Origin: Colletotrichum lupini
Taxonomy: Eukaryota; Ascomycota; Sordariomycetes; Glomerellales; Glomerellaceae
Length of the DNA stretch: 64,000 bases
Assembly: GCF_023278565.1 (NCBI RefSeq)
Contig: NC_064677.1
Coordinates: 3,100,001 to 3,164,000 of the forward strand
Reading direction: 5' to 3'
Shown here piece by piece: positions 34,428 through 43,976 of the stretch (the first letter of the stretch is position 1; each line of letters starts with the position of its first letter). The position numbers were made by a program, and so were the translations under genes. A model generated the notes under the pieces. It had not been told where the DNA came from and did not search any database. It was given only the letters and a program-made list of their open reading frames with translations.

Positions 34428-36260
34428 TCACCGTGACGAGCGGCCCCGTGCGTCCAGCTTGTATCCCCGAACCCAAAAAGAAGACTGCAGGAAGATGCCG
34501 TAGTTGAGGGATTTCCATGGCTTCGTTGGGTCAACGACAACGAGCTCATATCTCCTCATAAGCTGGTCAGACAATCAGTAAAGCGTGCCCGCACGATGCT
34601 GCTCCTGCACCGAACAGTGGCCTCGACTAACCTCGACAAAAACTTTTTGCAGCTCCATCATGGCCACATTTCGTCCCAGACACTTCCATTTTCCGTGCCC
34701 AAAGACGAGTTCCAGCATCCCTTCCATCCGCTTCAAGTCTTCTGTCCCCGTTTCTAGCTACCGCTCTGGCCGGAACTCGTGCGTATCTGGCCCCCACAGA
34801 TCGGTACGATGGAAGATGGCCCATGCGCCGTATCCGATCCGGGTTCCCTCCGGCAAGTGGGACCCCTTGAACGTGTCTCCGCCTTTGGGGACTTCCTTAG
34901 ACATCTGGCCCACGAGAGGTGGGAAGATCCGAAGCCCTTCCTTGATCACAGCTTGCAGGTACGGCATGCTACGCGCTTCTGCTTCTGTGATCACGGGCCA
35001 CGACGGCTTAGCCAACTCGATCTCCTCACGAAGAGCGGTGGATACTCGGGGGCTCGTGATGATGTGAAGGAGCATCGCGCGAATGGCGGTCGCCGTTGTA
35101 TCGGATCCAGCTAGACTAGTGTTCAAGAACGTCAGCCAGCACCACAGAGGCTCGGGGGTTCGTTCATCTGCATAAGGATGTCCGATGACGCTTCCTGCTG
35201 GGTCAGACCGTGAGCTACGAAGGAGCCGAGCATATCTTTCCTGATCTTCTTGTTTGGACCGAAACGTGCCGCGGCGACTTTTTGGGCGATCCTGCCAGTG
35301 CAACGCACGATTATCAGCACTGTAGACAGTGTCAAAGATGTCCCGAGAGGGGGCTCAAAGTGAGTGCTCATGACACGAATCCGGCAGTCATTCCCTCACG
35401 AGACACGTACCCGATCGTCTTTCCGAACCCTATGGCATCCTTGTCAGAAGGTAATAGACACCGAAGCAAGGGCGAAGAGAGCAGGGCCAGGAGCCAAGGC
35501 AGGACTGCTGCCAGCACGACGTTTGGCATGTTCTGCTCCGATGTGCGGATGTACTCATGGACGTCCGAGTCGGAAGCCACATCGCCAAACGGCTCACCAA
35601 AAGTAAGGTCCGAGATGACGTCGAGGGTGAAATATTGCGCTTTCAGACCGAAGTCGAAAGCCTTGTTCTCGGAAACATAGCGATCGACTAGATCGATAAG
35701 ACGAAGAATGTTCTCGTCCACTTTTCCTTCGAGGTTCTCAACTTCTTTGCCGGAGCACTGAGAAAGCCGGTTAGGTTTCCCAGAGGCAACTGGGCCAGTG
35801 CGCGACTTACTCCAGCAGCCATCCGGGATCGAAGCTGGGCGTGTAACGCCTCGTCCCTCATGGACAATACATTATCCCTGCCGGGATCGAGCCTCATGGC
35901 ATCGTACCAATCCGACCGCCTGTATTTGGTACGCACGCCGAGCATATGCTTCATGAGGTCTGGGTCGCTCGTGATCAGATCCCTCGGCCCGACACGTACA
36001 AGAGATCCTGCAATGTTGGACGTTTGCTGTCCTTCAGAAGCGGCATGGGTCCCAAACTTACCATATTTCTGGTAGGCCTCGTAGAATTCAAGATGCACCC
36101 TGCCACTACGTAGGGCGCGCACAAGCCACCATTTGGTAAATACTGCGCTTGAGGGGCCCCTGATGTGCTTCAGCCGTGCGTATTGACGTGCGATAGAGGC
36201 GATGCTATAGAGAACGATGATCGAGACTGCTGCGCTCGTGTACACCTCATAGTCGCGCAT
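34428..36260 (-). pseudogene. Cytochrome P450 with a premature stop and a defective intron donor
   Basis: Six exons can be read: 36260-36062, 36007-35811, 35757-35411, 35291-35166, 35115-34632 and 34562-34428. They total 496 codons with consistent phases, a normal P450 length. An N-terminal membrane anchor spans about residues 8-25. The I-helix Ala-Gly-Ser-Asp-Thr-Thr, the Glu-x-x-Arg (LysGluGlyLeuArg) and the heme loop Phe-Gly-x-Gly-x3-Cys-x-Gly are present, with the Cys codon at 34680-34682. The layout resembles fungal pisatin-demethylase-like P450s. There are two lesions. The fourth intron (35165-35116) starts GA instead of GT, although its length, branch site (CTGAC) and TAG acceptor are normal. 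Codon 409, the Trp of the conserved Pro-Glu-Arg-Trp, is TAG at 34758-34760, before the heme loop. The gene is very likely non-functional. Confidence 0.85.
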
Positions 36261-37251
36261 GATGAGGTCTGCTTGGCACCAGTGGGCTATATCGGTGGTT
36301 TCAGTGGGATCTGCAGACCATCTCCGTTGTTGATGGGATTAAAGAAAAGGCAGAAGATGGATGGAGTCATGTTATATGCCGTGTCAGAGCAAGCGAGATG
36401 ATGAGCGGATTTCGGAGTAGAGGTACGGTTCTCTCTGGGCGCGAGCGGGCAAGAGAGACAGCTAATGCTGAGCGTTAGTCGATTCTGGCTTTTTGATATC
36501 CGGCCTTGGGGCCGATTGCCACTGGCCTACTTCACAATTTGGCGATTTACAGTACATATTGTGTCTTCACAAACATATTTGACAGTCTGGGGTGTTGAAT
36601 GGAGTGATCTAAATGGGCTGGATTGGCTTTTGGCAGCTGATCCATCTCTCATGTTCCTCAGCAACCTAGGCCAATTTAGATTACGCAAAAAGCCTCCTTT
36701 ATCAGATAGCCGTAAACCTCTTGCATCCCGTAAGCAATGATGCTTCGATGGGGTTTGAACATTCTTCAGGCTGGATTTCACGTGCTGGAGCGAGCTCTGA
36801 CAGAGGCCGACCCTGGGACGCAAAATGAGACGTCATGTCGCGAACTTGACAAGGAGCAATCGAGACGCCGCCGATCAGGCTCTTCTCGGTCTAAAGTCGG
36901 GATTCTAGTGACCAAAATCGCCTTCACGTGTCTGAGAACAGCGCCAATTGCTCCTGTCGAGTCGGTGCAACAGCCATGTCTGACGTCGCGCCAATGAAGC
37001 AGGAGCTGCCGTTCCTTATTTATAGAATGTGATTTCGGTCCACGGTAACAGCACCGATTCCGGCCAGGAGCGACACACAGTTTTTACCAACCCCCCAGCT
37101 GTAAAGAGCATACAAACGCGGGGCATCCATTATATAATACTTCGCGATCAGCCAGCCATCCACGTCTCGCGTAGTATCGTCAACAAAAATCTCTCGTTCC
37201 AAAGGTGATGTGGTGTATGTTCTCGGAAAAGGAAATCTCATCATTTCACTG
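36261..37251. other. Intergenic region
   Basis: This is the promoter side of the P450 and of the plus-strand membrane protein gene. Open frames such as 36465-36740 (plus) and 36527-36823 (minus) are mutually overlapping and featureless. No gene is supported. Confidence 0.45.
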
Positions 37252-37826
37252 ATGAGTCCCCTAGTCTCTCTCACAAAGAACGATATGCCGGACTCGTCGC
37301 ACAGTAAGTGCTCTGTCCTCCGACATCCGGCCGAGCTTACTGCTAAAACCACGTAGAGATTGCAGAGGTTGCGCGTCTGAGGCGCTCATACCCAACGCTG
37401 AATGTCGCAACGGCGGTTTCTGGCATCACTGCTGCACTCATGTTGGCCAATCGATCATCGACAACCACGTCGGTCCTGAGCGACATGTCAACATGCCTCC
37501 TGGTTGGGTCGATTATCACGGCGGCTTTTACAGGAATGATCACGATTATGCTTTCGTTTGAGCTCCAGCGCGTGCAAGAGACTACCAGGGTACGCGAGGC
37601 GATGGCTTGGGTACCTATCTTCTTCTTTGACCTCATGGTGTTCGAGCTTGTCATGGGTCTAGTCTTTTGGTTCACAGCCGAACATGCCTGGCAGTATGCC
37701 GCCGTTCTTGGCTTGCTATCGGGATCACTCTTCATGATCGCGGCAGCTGTAGCTGTTTGGGTCACGTTATCAGCAAGCTTGCACGGTTGTTTGCGAACGC
37801 GAGAGGAGACAGAACCGGAAGGCTGA
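37252..37826 (+). CDS. Small predicted four-helix membrane protein (two exons)
   Basis: The exons are 37252-37303 and 37366-37826, with a 62-nt intron (GTAAGT...TTGCAG, phase 1), giving 170 residues. The short first exon was chosen because the ATG at 37252 and the consensus donor join in frame with the long second exon. About four hydrophobic segments follow: around ValAlaThrAlaValSerGlyIleThrAla, LeuLeuValGlySerIleIleThr, ProIlePhePhePheAspLeuMetVal and AlaAlaValLeuGlyLeuLeuSerGlySer. A short charged C-terminus (ArgThrArgGluGluThrGluProGlu) ends the protein. I do not recognise the family. Hypothetical membrane proteins of this kind are common in ascomycetes. The opposite-strand open frames are shadows. 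Confidence 0.55.
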
Positions 37827-38413
37827 CGATGCGGGCTTTCAGTTAGACATCCACCTTCAGTCTGATGCTTTGATGGGCGCTGGGCAGTCACCGCGTAATT
37901 CCCAACTGCAGCCTCATAATGATAAAAAGTCCAAGGTCTTTCCATCGCGCAGCACATTCATGCGGGTTGGTTCGTCGGTGTGTTTTTTGTGGTTCTGTGA
38001 TCGTCGGGTTAGACAGTTCGACCGCAAGTAAACCCGCAGTTCACTCTCTTGTCCTACTAAGGAGAATCAATACACAGTCTCATCGGACCTTCGACAATAC
38101 CCCCGAATCCATCCGGCTCGAATCAAATCTTATGTGATGGTGATCGTAACAGTGATTCATCTCTTTGGGTGACCGAGCAGTATCAAAAGATATCTCCTCT
38201 GGCGATATCTGGATGGGCCTTTCCCGGGCAAACGACATCATCTCGAATGCCAGCATATTTTACCACGGGTATCAGGGAACCTCTCGAGCGGGTAGATAGA
38301 GACTACTCATGTCCTCTCGAGGCCATGCAACATTATCAACTCCATCCAACTCATGTCAACACTCTTTGTTACAGCCTGACCCTCCATTTCGACTTCCAGC
38401 TCTGAGATTCAGC
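37827..38413. other. Intergenic region
   Basis: No supported gene. Short open frames at 37919-38137 and 38169-38405 (plus) lack features. It probably holds the promoter of the F-box-like gene. Confidence 0.4.
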
Positions 38414-39678
38414 ATGAAGCCGTTTGCGCGTATCGGTGGTAGTAGGATTACTTTTCAAAGCCAGACCACGTCTTCCGCACCCTCACCACATGCAGCGACT
38501 CCGACTTCCGTTACTCCTACTCCCTCGAAGCTACTCCCGCTCCTTGAACTACCACTGGACATCGTCTTCGTCATTTTCGACCTCTGGAAATCTGATGATT
38601 TTGAGAGCGCACTGAACATTCCCCTATCGAGTAACTTCTACAATGGATATCCATCCCATATATCTTCAGATCAATCGACTTCTAAATGAATAGAACCGAA
38701 ATCTATCGCTTCTTACGAGATATCAGAGGGAACGAAAAAGTCCTTCCGGTAGTCAGGTAACCGCAAAAGCTTCTGTTGCACGAGAGGACACCTGAGGAAC
38801 TGACATCTCCCCAAGGCCTTCTACCATCCGCATAAAATGGTTTCCGGAAGCAATGAATGAGCCCTTCGATAATGAAGCACTCGTGCTTTTTGCTGAAGTC
38901 TTTTGCCGTATGAACGGCCTGAAAGAATTAATGCTTGATCTAGTCAAAGGCGAATCGCTGTTTGCCGATGTATTCCACGCCAGCTTACATGGAAGGACCT
39001 TGCCTTCGGTAAAGAAATTTTGGTATCGGGCAGCGAAAAACCCCGATAGCAGCTCGGAACTCGTTTCCCAACGCCCGTCGATCCAGTCTTGTCGTCTACA
39101 ACATAGCAAAATCGGCGTCCGTTCTTTGGGATCTTTCTCTGCACCCTCATCTGAATGTCCTGGAGCTCCAGAAACACGACTGGCCTCTAAGGGACGTACA
39201 AGTGGTGGTGGCTCTTTTTCCCAATGTCCAGCACCTGCTACTGAAGGGTGGACTAGATGGGGTGAGAGTTTCGGTACGAACCCCGCTTCCAATGTCGGTA
39301 GAATAACTGTCGGATACTGATCGAACACAGGAGCTTATCCCAGCCATCAGACTGCTTCCCAGGCTTCAGAAGCTTGCCATTGACACCGATCAAATTGTTC
39401 CGTTGCCACCACGCCGCTTGGAGCCGCACGATCTTGACGACATCATGTCACAGATCGAGAATCCTCCGCTGAATGAGAAGCCACGTGCCAACGCTTTAAA
39501 GTTCTTTCAGCAGTGTCACAGCCTGCAAAGAGTATATTTACCACCTTGCTGGTTTCGTCCGGTCAGGAAGCCTGGGGAGAGACTTCGTGCAAGACAAGTA
39601 GCTCTCGACTGCCACAATATGTATATTGAGTGGCAAAAGTGGATGGGTATCCCCAGAATTGCCAAACGACGAAACTGA
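38414..39678 (+). pseudogene. F-box/LRR-like gene with frame breaks, or a multi-exon gene not fully resolved
   Basis: The ATG at 38414 opens a Ser/Thr/Pro-rich leader, then at residues 40-60 a LeuLeuGluLeuProLeuAspIleValPheValIlePheAspLeu stretch that resembles the start of fungal F-box domains. Further along, leucine-rich text appears in separate frames: 38850-39040 (MetLysGluLeuMetLeuAsp-like), about 39040-39261 (HisLeuAsnValLeuGluLeu and LeuPheProAsnValGlnHisLeuLeuLeu) and 39331-39678. The last two join cleanly across a 69-nt intron (39262-39330, GTGAGA...CACAG) that removes an in-frame TAA. I could not find introns of acceptable length for the other frame changes, near 38640-38850 and 39000-39070, so indels are likely. 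F-box proteins recruit substrates to SCF ubiquitin ligases, but that role is only inferred. Confidence 0.45.
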
Positions 39679-40108
39679 AACAAGGCGGGTTTGAGCGTGT
39701 CCGCGCCGATGCACCCGATCGTAATTTCGTGGACAACTGACTTATAGTCCGAATCTTCGTTTGCTACGGTGATACCTAGCGCGACTGCCCTTCACTTCGC
39801 TGGAAACAGGGAATCTGCTAGAAATCCTTGGTCGTGAACGAAGGGACCAGGCGGCCAACAAAGATCAAAGCGATAGTCTCCAGATGTGCAGACACCATGT
39901 TGTAAATGGGGAAGGGGATCATCTCACGTTGATTCTGGTCGGTGGAGCATTTCTCAAGCGGTGGCAGACGCCTTGTTATTCGACATCACGGCAACTCCCT
40001 GAATACCGCGATCTGAACAGTGGCTAACCATTCACCTCTACTTGTGGTGTGCACCGTTCGTCGACGCATCTCGGAGCATGACAGATGAGTTTCGTATTCA
40101 CGTGTACT
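39679..40108. other. Intergenic region
   Basis: The 3' flanks of two convergent genes. No gene or distinctive site is seen. Confidence 0.4.
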
Positions 40109-40423
40109 TTAGCTAGTGAATGCAGGAGACTTGTTGACGATTCCTCCTGTGACATCCAGAATCTGGGCAAATGCCGAGCGGTGCCGAGAGACCATAGCTT
40201 CGAGCAGCTCCAGTTGCTTTTTTGTTTGTTGGAGCTGATTTCGGAGAACTTCACACTCAACGTTGGCGGCCTCGAGCTTGACTGCTGTGTCTGCTTCGGC
40301 TTGCTTCTCTCTCCTTGCCGAGTCTTCCATCTCCTGAAGACTGCATCTCAACTGGTCTCTCTCCCCGAGAATTTCTTGTACCTGCGTACGCAAACACTGA
40401 TTCTCTGCTTCTAACTGGTTCAT
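40109..40423 (-). CDS. Small coiled-coil protein
   Basis: A 104-residue protein starting at the ATG at 40423. Residues 1 to about 80 are rich in Glu, Gln, Leu and Arg with a clear heptad pattern (LeuGluAlaGluAsnGlnCysLeu, IleLeuGlyGluArgAspGlnLeu, CysGluValLeuArgAsnGlnLeu), predicting a long coiled coil. A short non-helical end follows (AspValThrGlyGlyIleVal). The frame is open upstream to 40684, but that part has no coiled coil and a different composition, so it may be leader or an earlier exon. No family is recognised. It could also be the end of a longer protein whose upstream exons I could not join. Confidence 0.5.
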   Translation of the reverse strand: MNQLEAENQCLRTQVQEILGERDQLRCSLQEMEDSARREKQAEADTAVKLEAANVECEVLRNQLQQTKKQLELLEAMVSRHRSAFAQILDVTGGIVNKSPAFTS

Positions 40424-41560
40424 GTTAGAAAAAGCTAAAGAGGAAGCTAGTAAACTCGTATGACTTGGCTCTCGTCTTCCGCGTCGTCTACGACAGCAGG
40501 GATCGCCCAGAATAACGTGCCGATTCCCGCGCAGATCTCTTATACCCGCCGACTGAATGCGTGCTGAGGTTTTTTTCGAAGAGCGGGGCAATGAAGGGCC
40601 GACAATCCCACGCATACAGATCATCTTCTGTCGTCTTGAGGCGTACTTTGGAGTCCTCCACAACAACACCAAGACGCTCGTCAACTAATCGTTAGTCCAG
40701 AGGAAGTCTCAGGGTTACAGAAAGTCTCACAAATGTGTTTGGCGAGTAGGCTCCTGCATTTACTGTTCCACGCTTGGCGTTCAATGTTGCTGGCCTTCGG
40801 AGGCATGTCTTTGTCTTTCTGGCATCGAAGTGATGCTCGTATCTAAACAGTGATCAACTTTTTGCGTAGAGTTTGAAGTCAAGTTGCTTCTCGAGCCGAG
40901 ACTCCGAGCGCATGTGTACTTTATCGAAAGCCAGAATAGGCTGTTGCGAGAGGCGCATTTTGGCTTTGGTCATTGACCTAAGTGACGCCAACGCGCCATG
41001 TCTAGGCTACGACGTATCATACCTCTTTGTCAATCTCTTAAGTAACTCGAGCTTATCAGACGCCAAAAAGATGATTTGATGATGCTGGAGATCTGTTTTT
41101 GTTCTGTGACTGTAGGATCGGTTTGGCGAACCCTAAGCTTAGTCCTCCAGCGATTATTCTGCCGGATGAACTTCTACGGCCCTGTGATGGTAAATGTCGA
41201 TTCTTACGGTCCAAAGGTTGATCACGGTTGACTGCTACATCCAGGTGGATACTTGCGGCGACATCCGAAAAGTTTTCTTGCGGGTGAAATCGAAAGCAAC
41301 ACCAATAATTTGAAGATAAGCTCTAAGCCAGCCGTACGGCTCGTACTTTCTTTCCGGACTTGAAGGATCTACGCCATATGCTGAATGGCTCTGGCCTGGG
41401 ATCTCCACGAGTGATCCGTCTGTGTCGGGTTGGTTCTTCACGTAGGCGGCACTTGTAGTCCCAGAGCATATAAGCTCCGCTGTCTCAGTTCTGACAGAGC
41501 CGTCTATCTCTTCCTCACTACCTTCCATTCTTCTCATTGACTTCTTGTTGGCTCACCAAA
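40424..41560. other. Intergenic region
   Basis: This contains the upstream frame of the coiled-coil gene and probably the promoter of the small plus-strand gene. An open frame at 41235-41537 (minus) would end the gap only 24 bp before the next ATG and has no recognisable domain, so it is not called. Confidence 0.4.
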
Positions 41561-41869
41561 ATGGCTCCTACCTCTGAGACATCAAACGCACACAGAGAGC
41601 CAGCTAGAAAGACCGGCTTCCCTGACGAGAAGCTCGCTGCGGCTGTGTTCGAGATATCCTTTTACGGGGAAGAGGAGCTTGAACAATCGGCGAGAGACCA
41701 CGAGTCCAGCCGTGATGCTAGTAGCACCCAAAGTGCGGCATGGTCTGTCACGTCTGAAAGTGGTGAGTAATCCGCCAATGTACAGTGAAGAAGTCTGACG
41801 AGTCATGGCCAAAAGGCAGCAGTTAAGCGCACAATCCTCGGTTGCAAACATAATCTGATCTTACCATGA
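41561..41869 (+). CDS. Small hypothetical protein (two exons, 83 residues)
   Basis: The exons are 41561-41762 and 41820-41869, joined across a 57-nt intron (GTGAGT...GGCAG, phase 1) with a CTGAC branch-like site. The ATG context is AAAATGG. The product is hydrophilic: a basic start, then LysLeuAlaAlaAlaValPheGluIleSerPheTyrGlyGluGluGluLeu, then a Ser-rich acidic region. No signal peptide, membrane segment or known domain is visible. It is called because start, intron signals and phase agree, not because the family is known. Confidence 0.4.
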
Positions 41870-42711
41870 ACGTTGTTGACCGACGTCTGCCTAGTGAACC
41901 ATTGCCGCCGGTCGTTCAGGTAGCGGCCATTGGGGGACAGGATTATGTATCGTTCCTTCAAAACTTCCTTCATACAATACGAAAGTGATCAGAACAGTTC
42001 AGAAACACAGAAACGTTGGAAAAGCTAGATCAGGATGGGTGCACATTGCAAGAAGATACGGGATAGCTCGAGTAGAGTATGGTGATGTCGTGGATCTAGT
42101 AATCATTGTTTTCGAGTCTGCAATCAGACGATTAATTGGAAGTACATCGCCACACTGGCACAGCCGTTGATTAGGCAACGGGTATCATATTGCTCTCCGA
42201 GAGTATTGCACACTATCTGACGGCCGCGGTAGCTGACTCTCATCTTAATCGCCAGATCTCATATACAACGAGGAAGACCTGTAGCAAACCTTCCGCTGAA
42301 ATCTGAGTAGTCCTAGATTGGCAAACTACTCGATAGCGTTTATTGACGACTCTCCCAGGCCGCACGGGCTTACCAAGATCTCGATGACAGCTGCGGACTT
42401 GCAGCACCAGTCGAATCATTCAAGTTGGCAAGGGGTTCATCAGCGCAGCTATATGGTTCTTTCATTGGGATACAAGGGCGGCTCTCTCAATTCGTTGTCA
42501 TCTCGATATGGTCCGGCCTCAACGAGATTGCGTCTGTTCAACAAAATACATGAAAGTCCATCGAGTCGTACGTAGTCGCCTAGGAATCGTTCAAATAGAG
42601 ATCCGAGCCTGATCTAGTCACTCTGCTGTCGTCTACTACTTGTCCATGAGTTCTCTTGCTGCCGCAGAAGAGAACACCGTCGTCGTTTCCTAGCAGGTCG
42701 TTTGTGAAGGA
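41870..42711. other. Intergenic region
   Basis: The 3' flanks of two convergent genes. Short frames at 41985-42170 and 42318-42575 (plus) are featureless. No gene is seen. Confidence 0.4.
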
Positions 42712-43216
42712 TTAGACGGCTTCGCACGTAGGTGAGCGGAATACTTTACTGAGGTTAATTCCGTCCGCAGTGTGGCGCCCCTGCCCCGCCACTATCTCGC
42801 AGCTGCAGGCATAGTTTGCCCAAGATGAGGTCGAGTTGTCTTCCCAGCATGGCCCACAGGTGCGAAAGAAGAGCCCGCTTGGATATGTCAGATTTGTTCA
42901 GGCAACAGTCAGGGCGTCGAACTCACTCGTCCTGCGCGACAAGTTTGCCTTGGATGTTGACGAGACAGGAGTTCAAGTCGGTGACGGACCAGCGATATCG
43001 ACCAGTGAGCGACGGGCAGTACGCTGCCACCTCATACTTTACGTTCTTCAATGCACCCCATTCAACACATGATGACAAGAAGCCGTTCGCCCCAATTTGA
43101 GTGCTTCCACCGCTAACGTCAGTCGATGCCCTCCCCAGACGTCCTGTTAGAAGACAGAGTAAAGCAGCAGGAAAAAGCAGGCGATACAAAGGTTCGGCAG
43201 TGGGAAACATAGTCAT
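42712..43216 (-). CDS. Secreted cyanovirin-N (CVNH) domain protein
   Basis: The exons are 43216-42927 and 42877-42712, joined across a 49-nt intron (GTGAGT...CCAAG, phase 2), giving 151 residues. The first 30 residues form a signal peptide ending near Gly-Arg-Ala. Two tandem half-repeats follow, as in the cyanovirin-N homology fold. Each has a Ser-Cys or Thr-Cys near its start, an AlaAlaTyrCys or TyrAlaCysSerCys strand and an aspartate-leucine-asparagine-type strand (ThrAspLeuAsnSerCys; IleAsnLeuSerLysVal). CVNH proteins are small mannose-binding lectins. Fungal ones are often secreted or cell-wall associated, and their targets are mostly unknown. A second in-frame ATG at 43210 is equally plausible as the start. 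No damage is seen. Confidence 0.75.
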
Positions 43217-43799
43217 TCTATAGTCTGAGTGTCGCGATGTAAGTGAAAGTAAACCGATAATCGACAGGACGAGTTGTAGAGAAAGGCGGACGGAAGCTTT
43301 ATCGTCGACTGTAAGCCTCCATATCTGGCTCCAGTCCCCGACATATAGTAATTGTCTTACACGGAGGGCCGTGTCGTCGGCAGGGCTTGTCGTCGTGGGG
43401 GGCTAGCAGTGCAGAGATGTACTTGCTGTCGGCACTGCACACTGCACAACTTCGCACGATTGAGCCCAGATAGCAATGAATTTGCTGTGCCTATGAAGTC
43501 TCGATACTGGTTGGTACCACAGGCAGCATACCGTGTTGAGATCGTTTGCCGGAAGCCAGATCTGGCTTGCTGTGAGCCAACCCAGCGAAGCTTCCAGCGA
43601 ATCGTGGTATCGGCACGAGTTATATCGTATCTCGAAGTAGAGAACAGGACCACCAAACATGTTGATTTCGCTAACGAGTTCAATCCAGCAATAGTACTAG
43701 TTCTTAAGGCTCGATTCGTTCAGCCGGCCACTAACTAAAAAGGGTTCCGCCCGATTTCAAAATAGTCTCAAAGTTCACATTATTAATATATAAATAATA
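43217..43799. other. Island edge, no supported gene
   Basis: Overlapping open frames on both strands at 43352-43738 have no domain or intron structure. Ordinary composition ends near 43740. The last bases hold the 5-bp target site duplication of the LTR element. Confidence 0.45.
43795..43799. repeat. Target site duplication, left
   Basis: TAATA immediately before the left LTR. The same five bases follow the right LTR at 51442-51446. Confidence 0.75.
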
Positions 43800-43976
43800 T
43801 GTCACGAGTTATGGCACGCAGCAATGGGCATACGGAGTGTAGTAAAAGTGGCTTAACTATTAAAATAGAAATAGATAAAAAGAAAAGGTCTATATATACG
43901 ATGTCTAAGATAGATACGTAATTTAGTACGTAACGGGCACTTCGTAAGGTATAATTACTATCCCTATTACGTAATA
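43800..43976 (+). repeat. Left LTR
   Basis: Aligns base for base, offset 7465, with 51265-51441. It begins TGT and ends with TA where the usual CA would be, consistent with CA-to-TA mutation. Nearly all differences between the LTRs are C/T or G/A. Confidence 0.85.

Noticed and set aside
41235..41537. 100-codon minus-strand open frame.
   Set aside because: No recognisable domain, and it would leave only about 20 bp for divergent promoters with the gene at 41561.
43352..43738. Open frames on both strands at the island edge.
   Set aside because: They overlap each other and have no signal peptide, domain or consistent splice sites.
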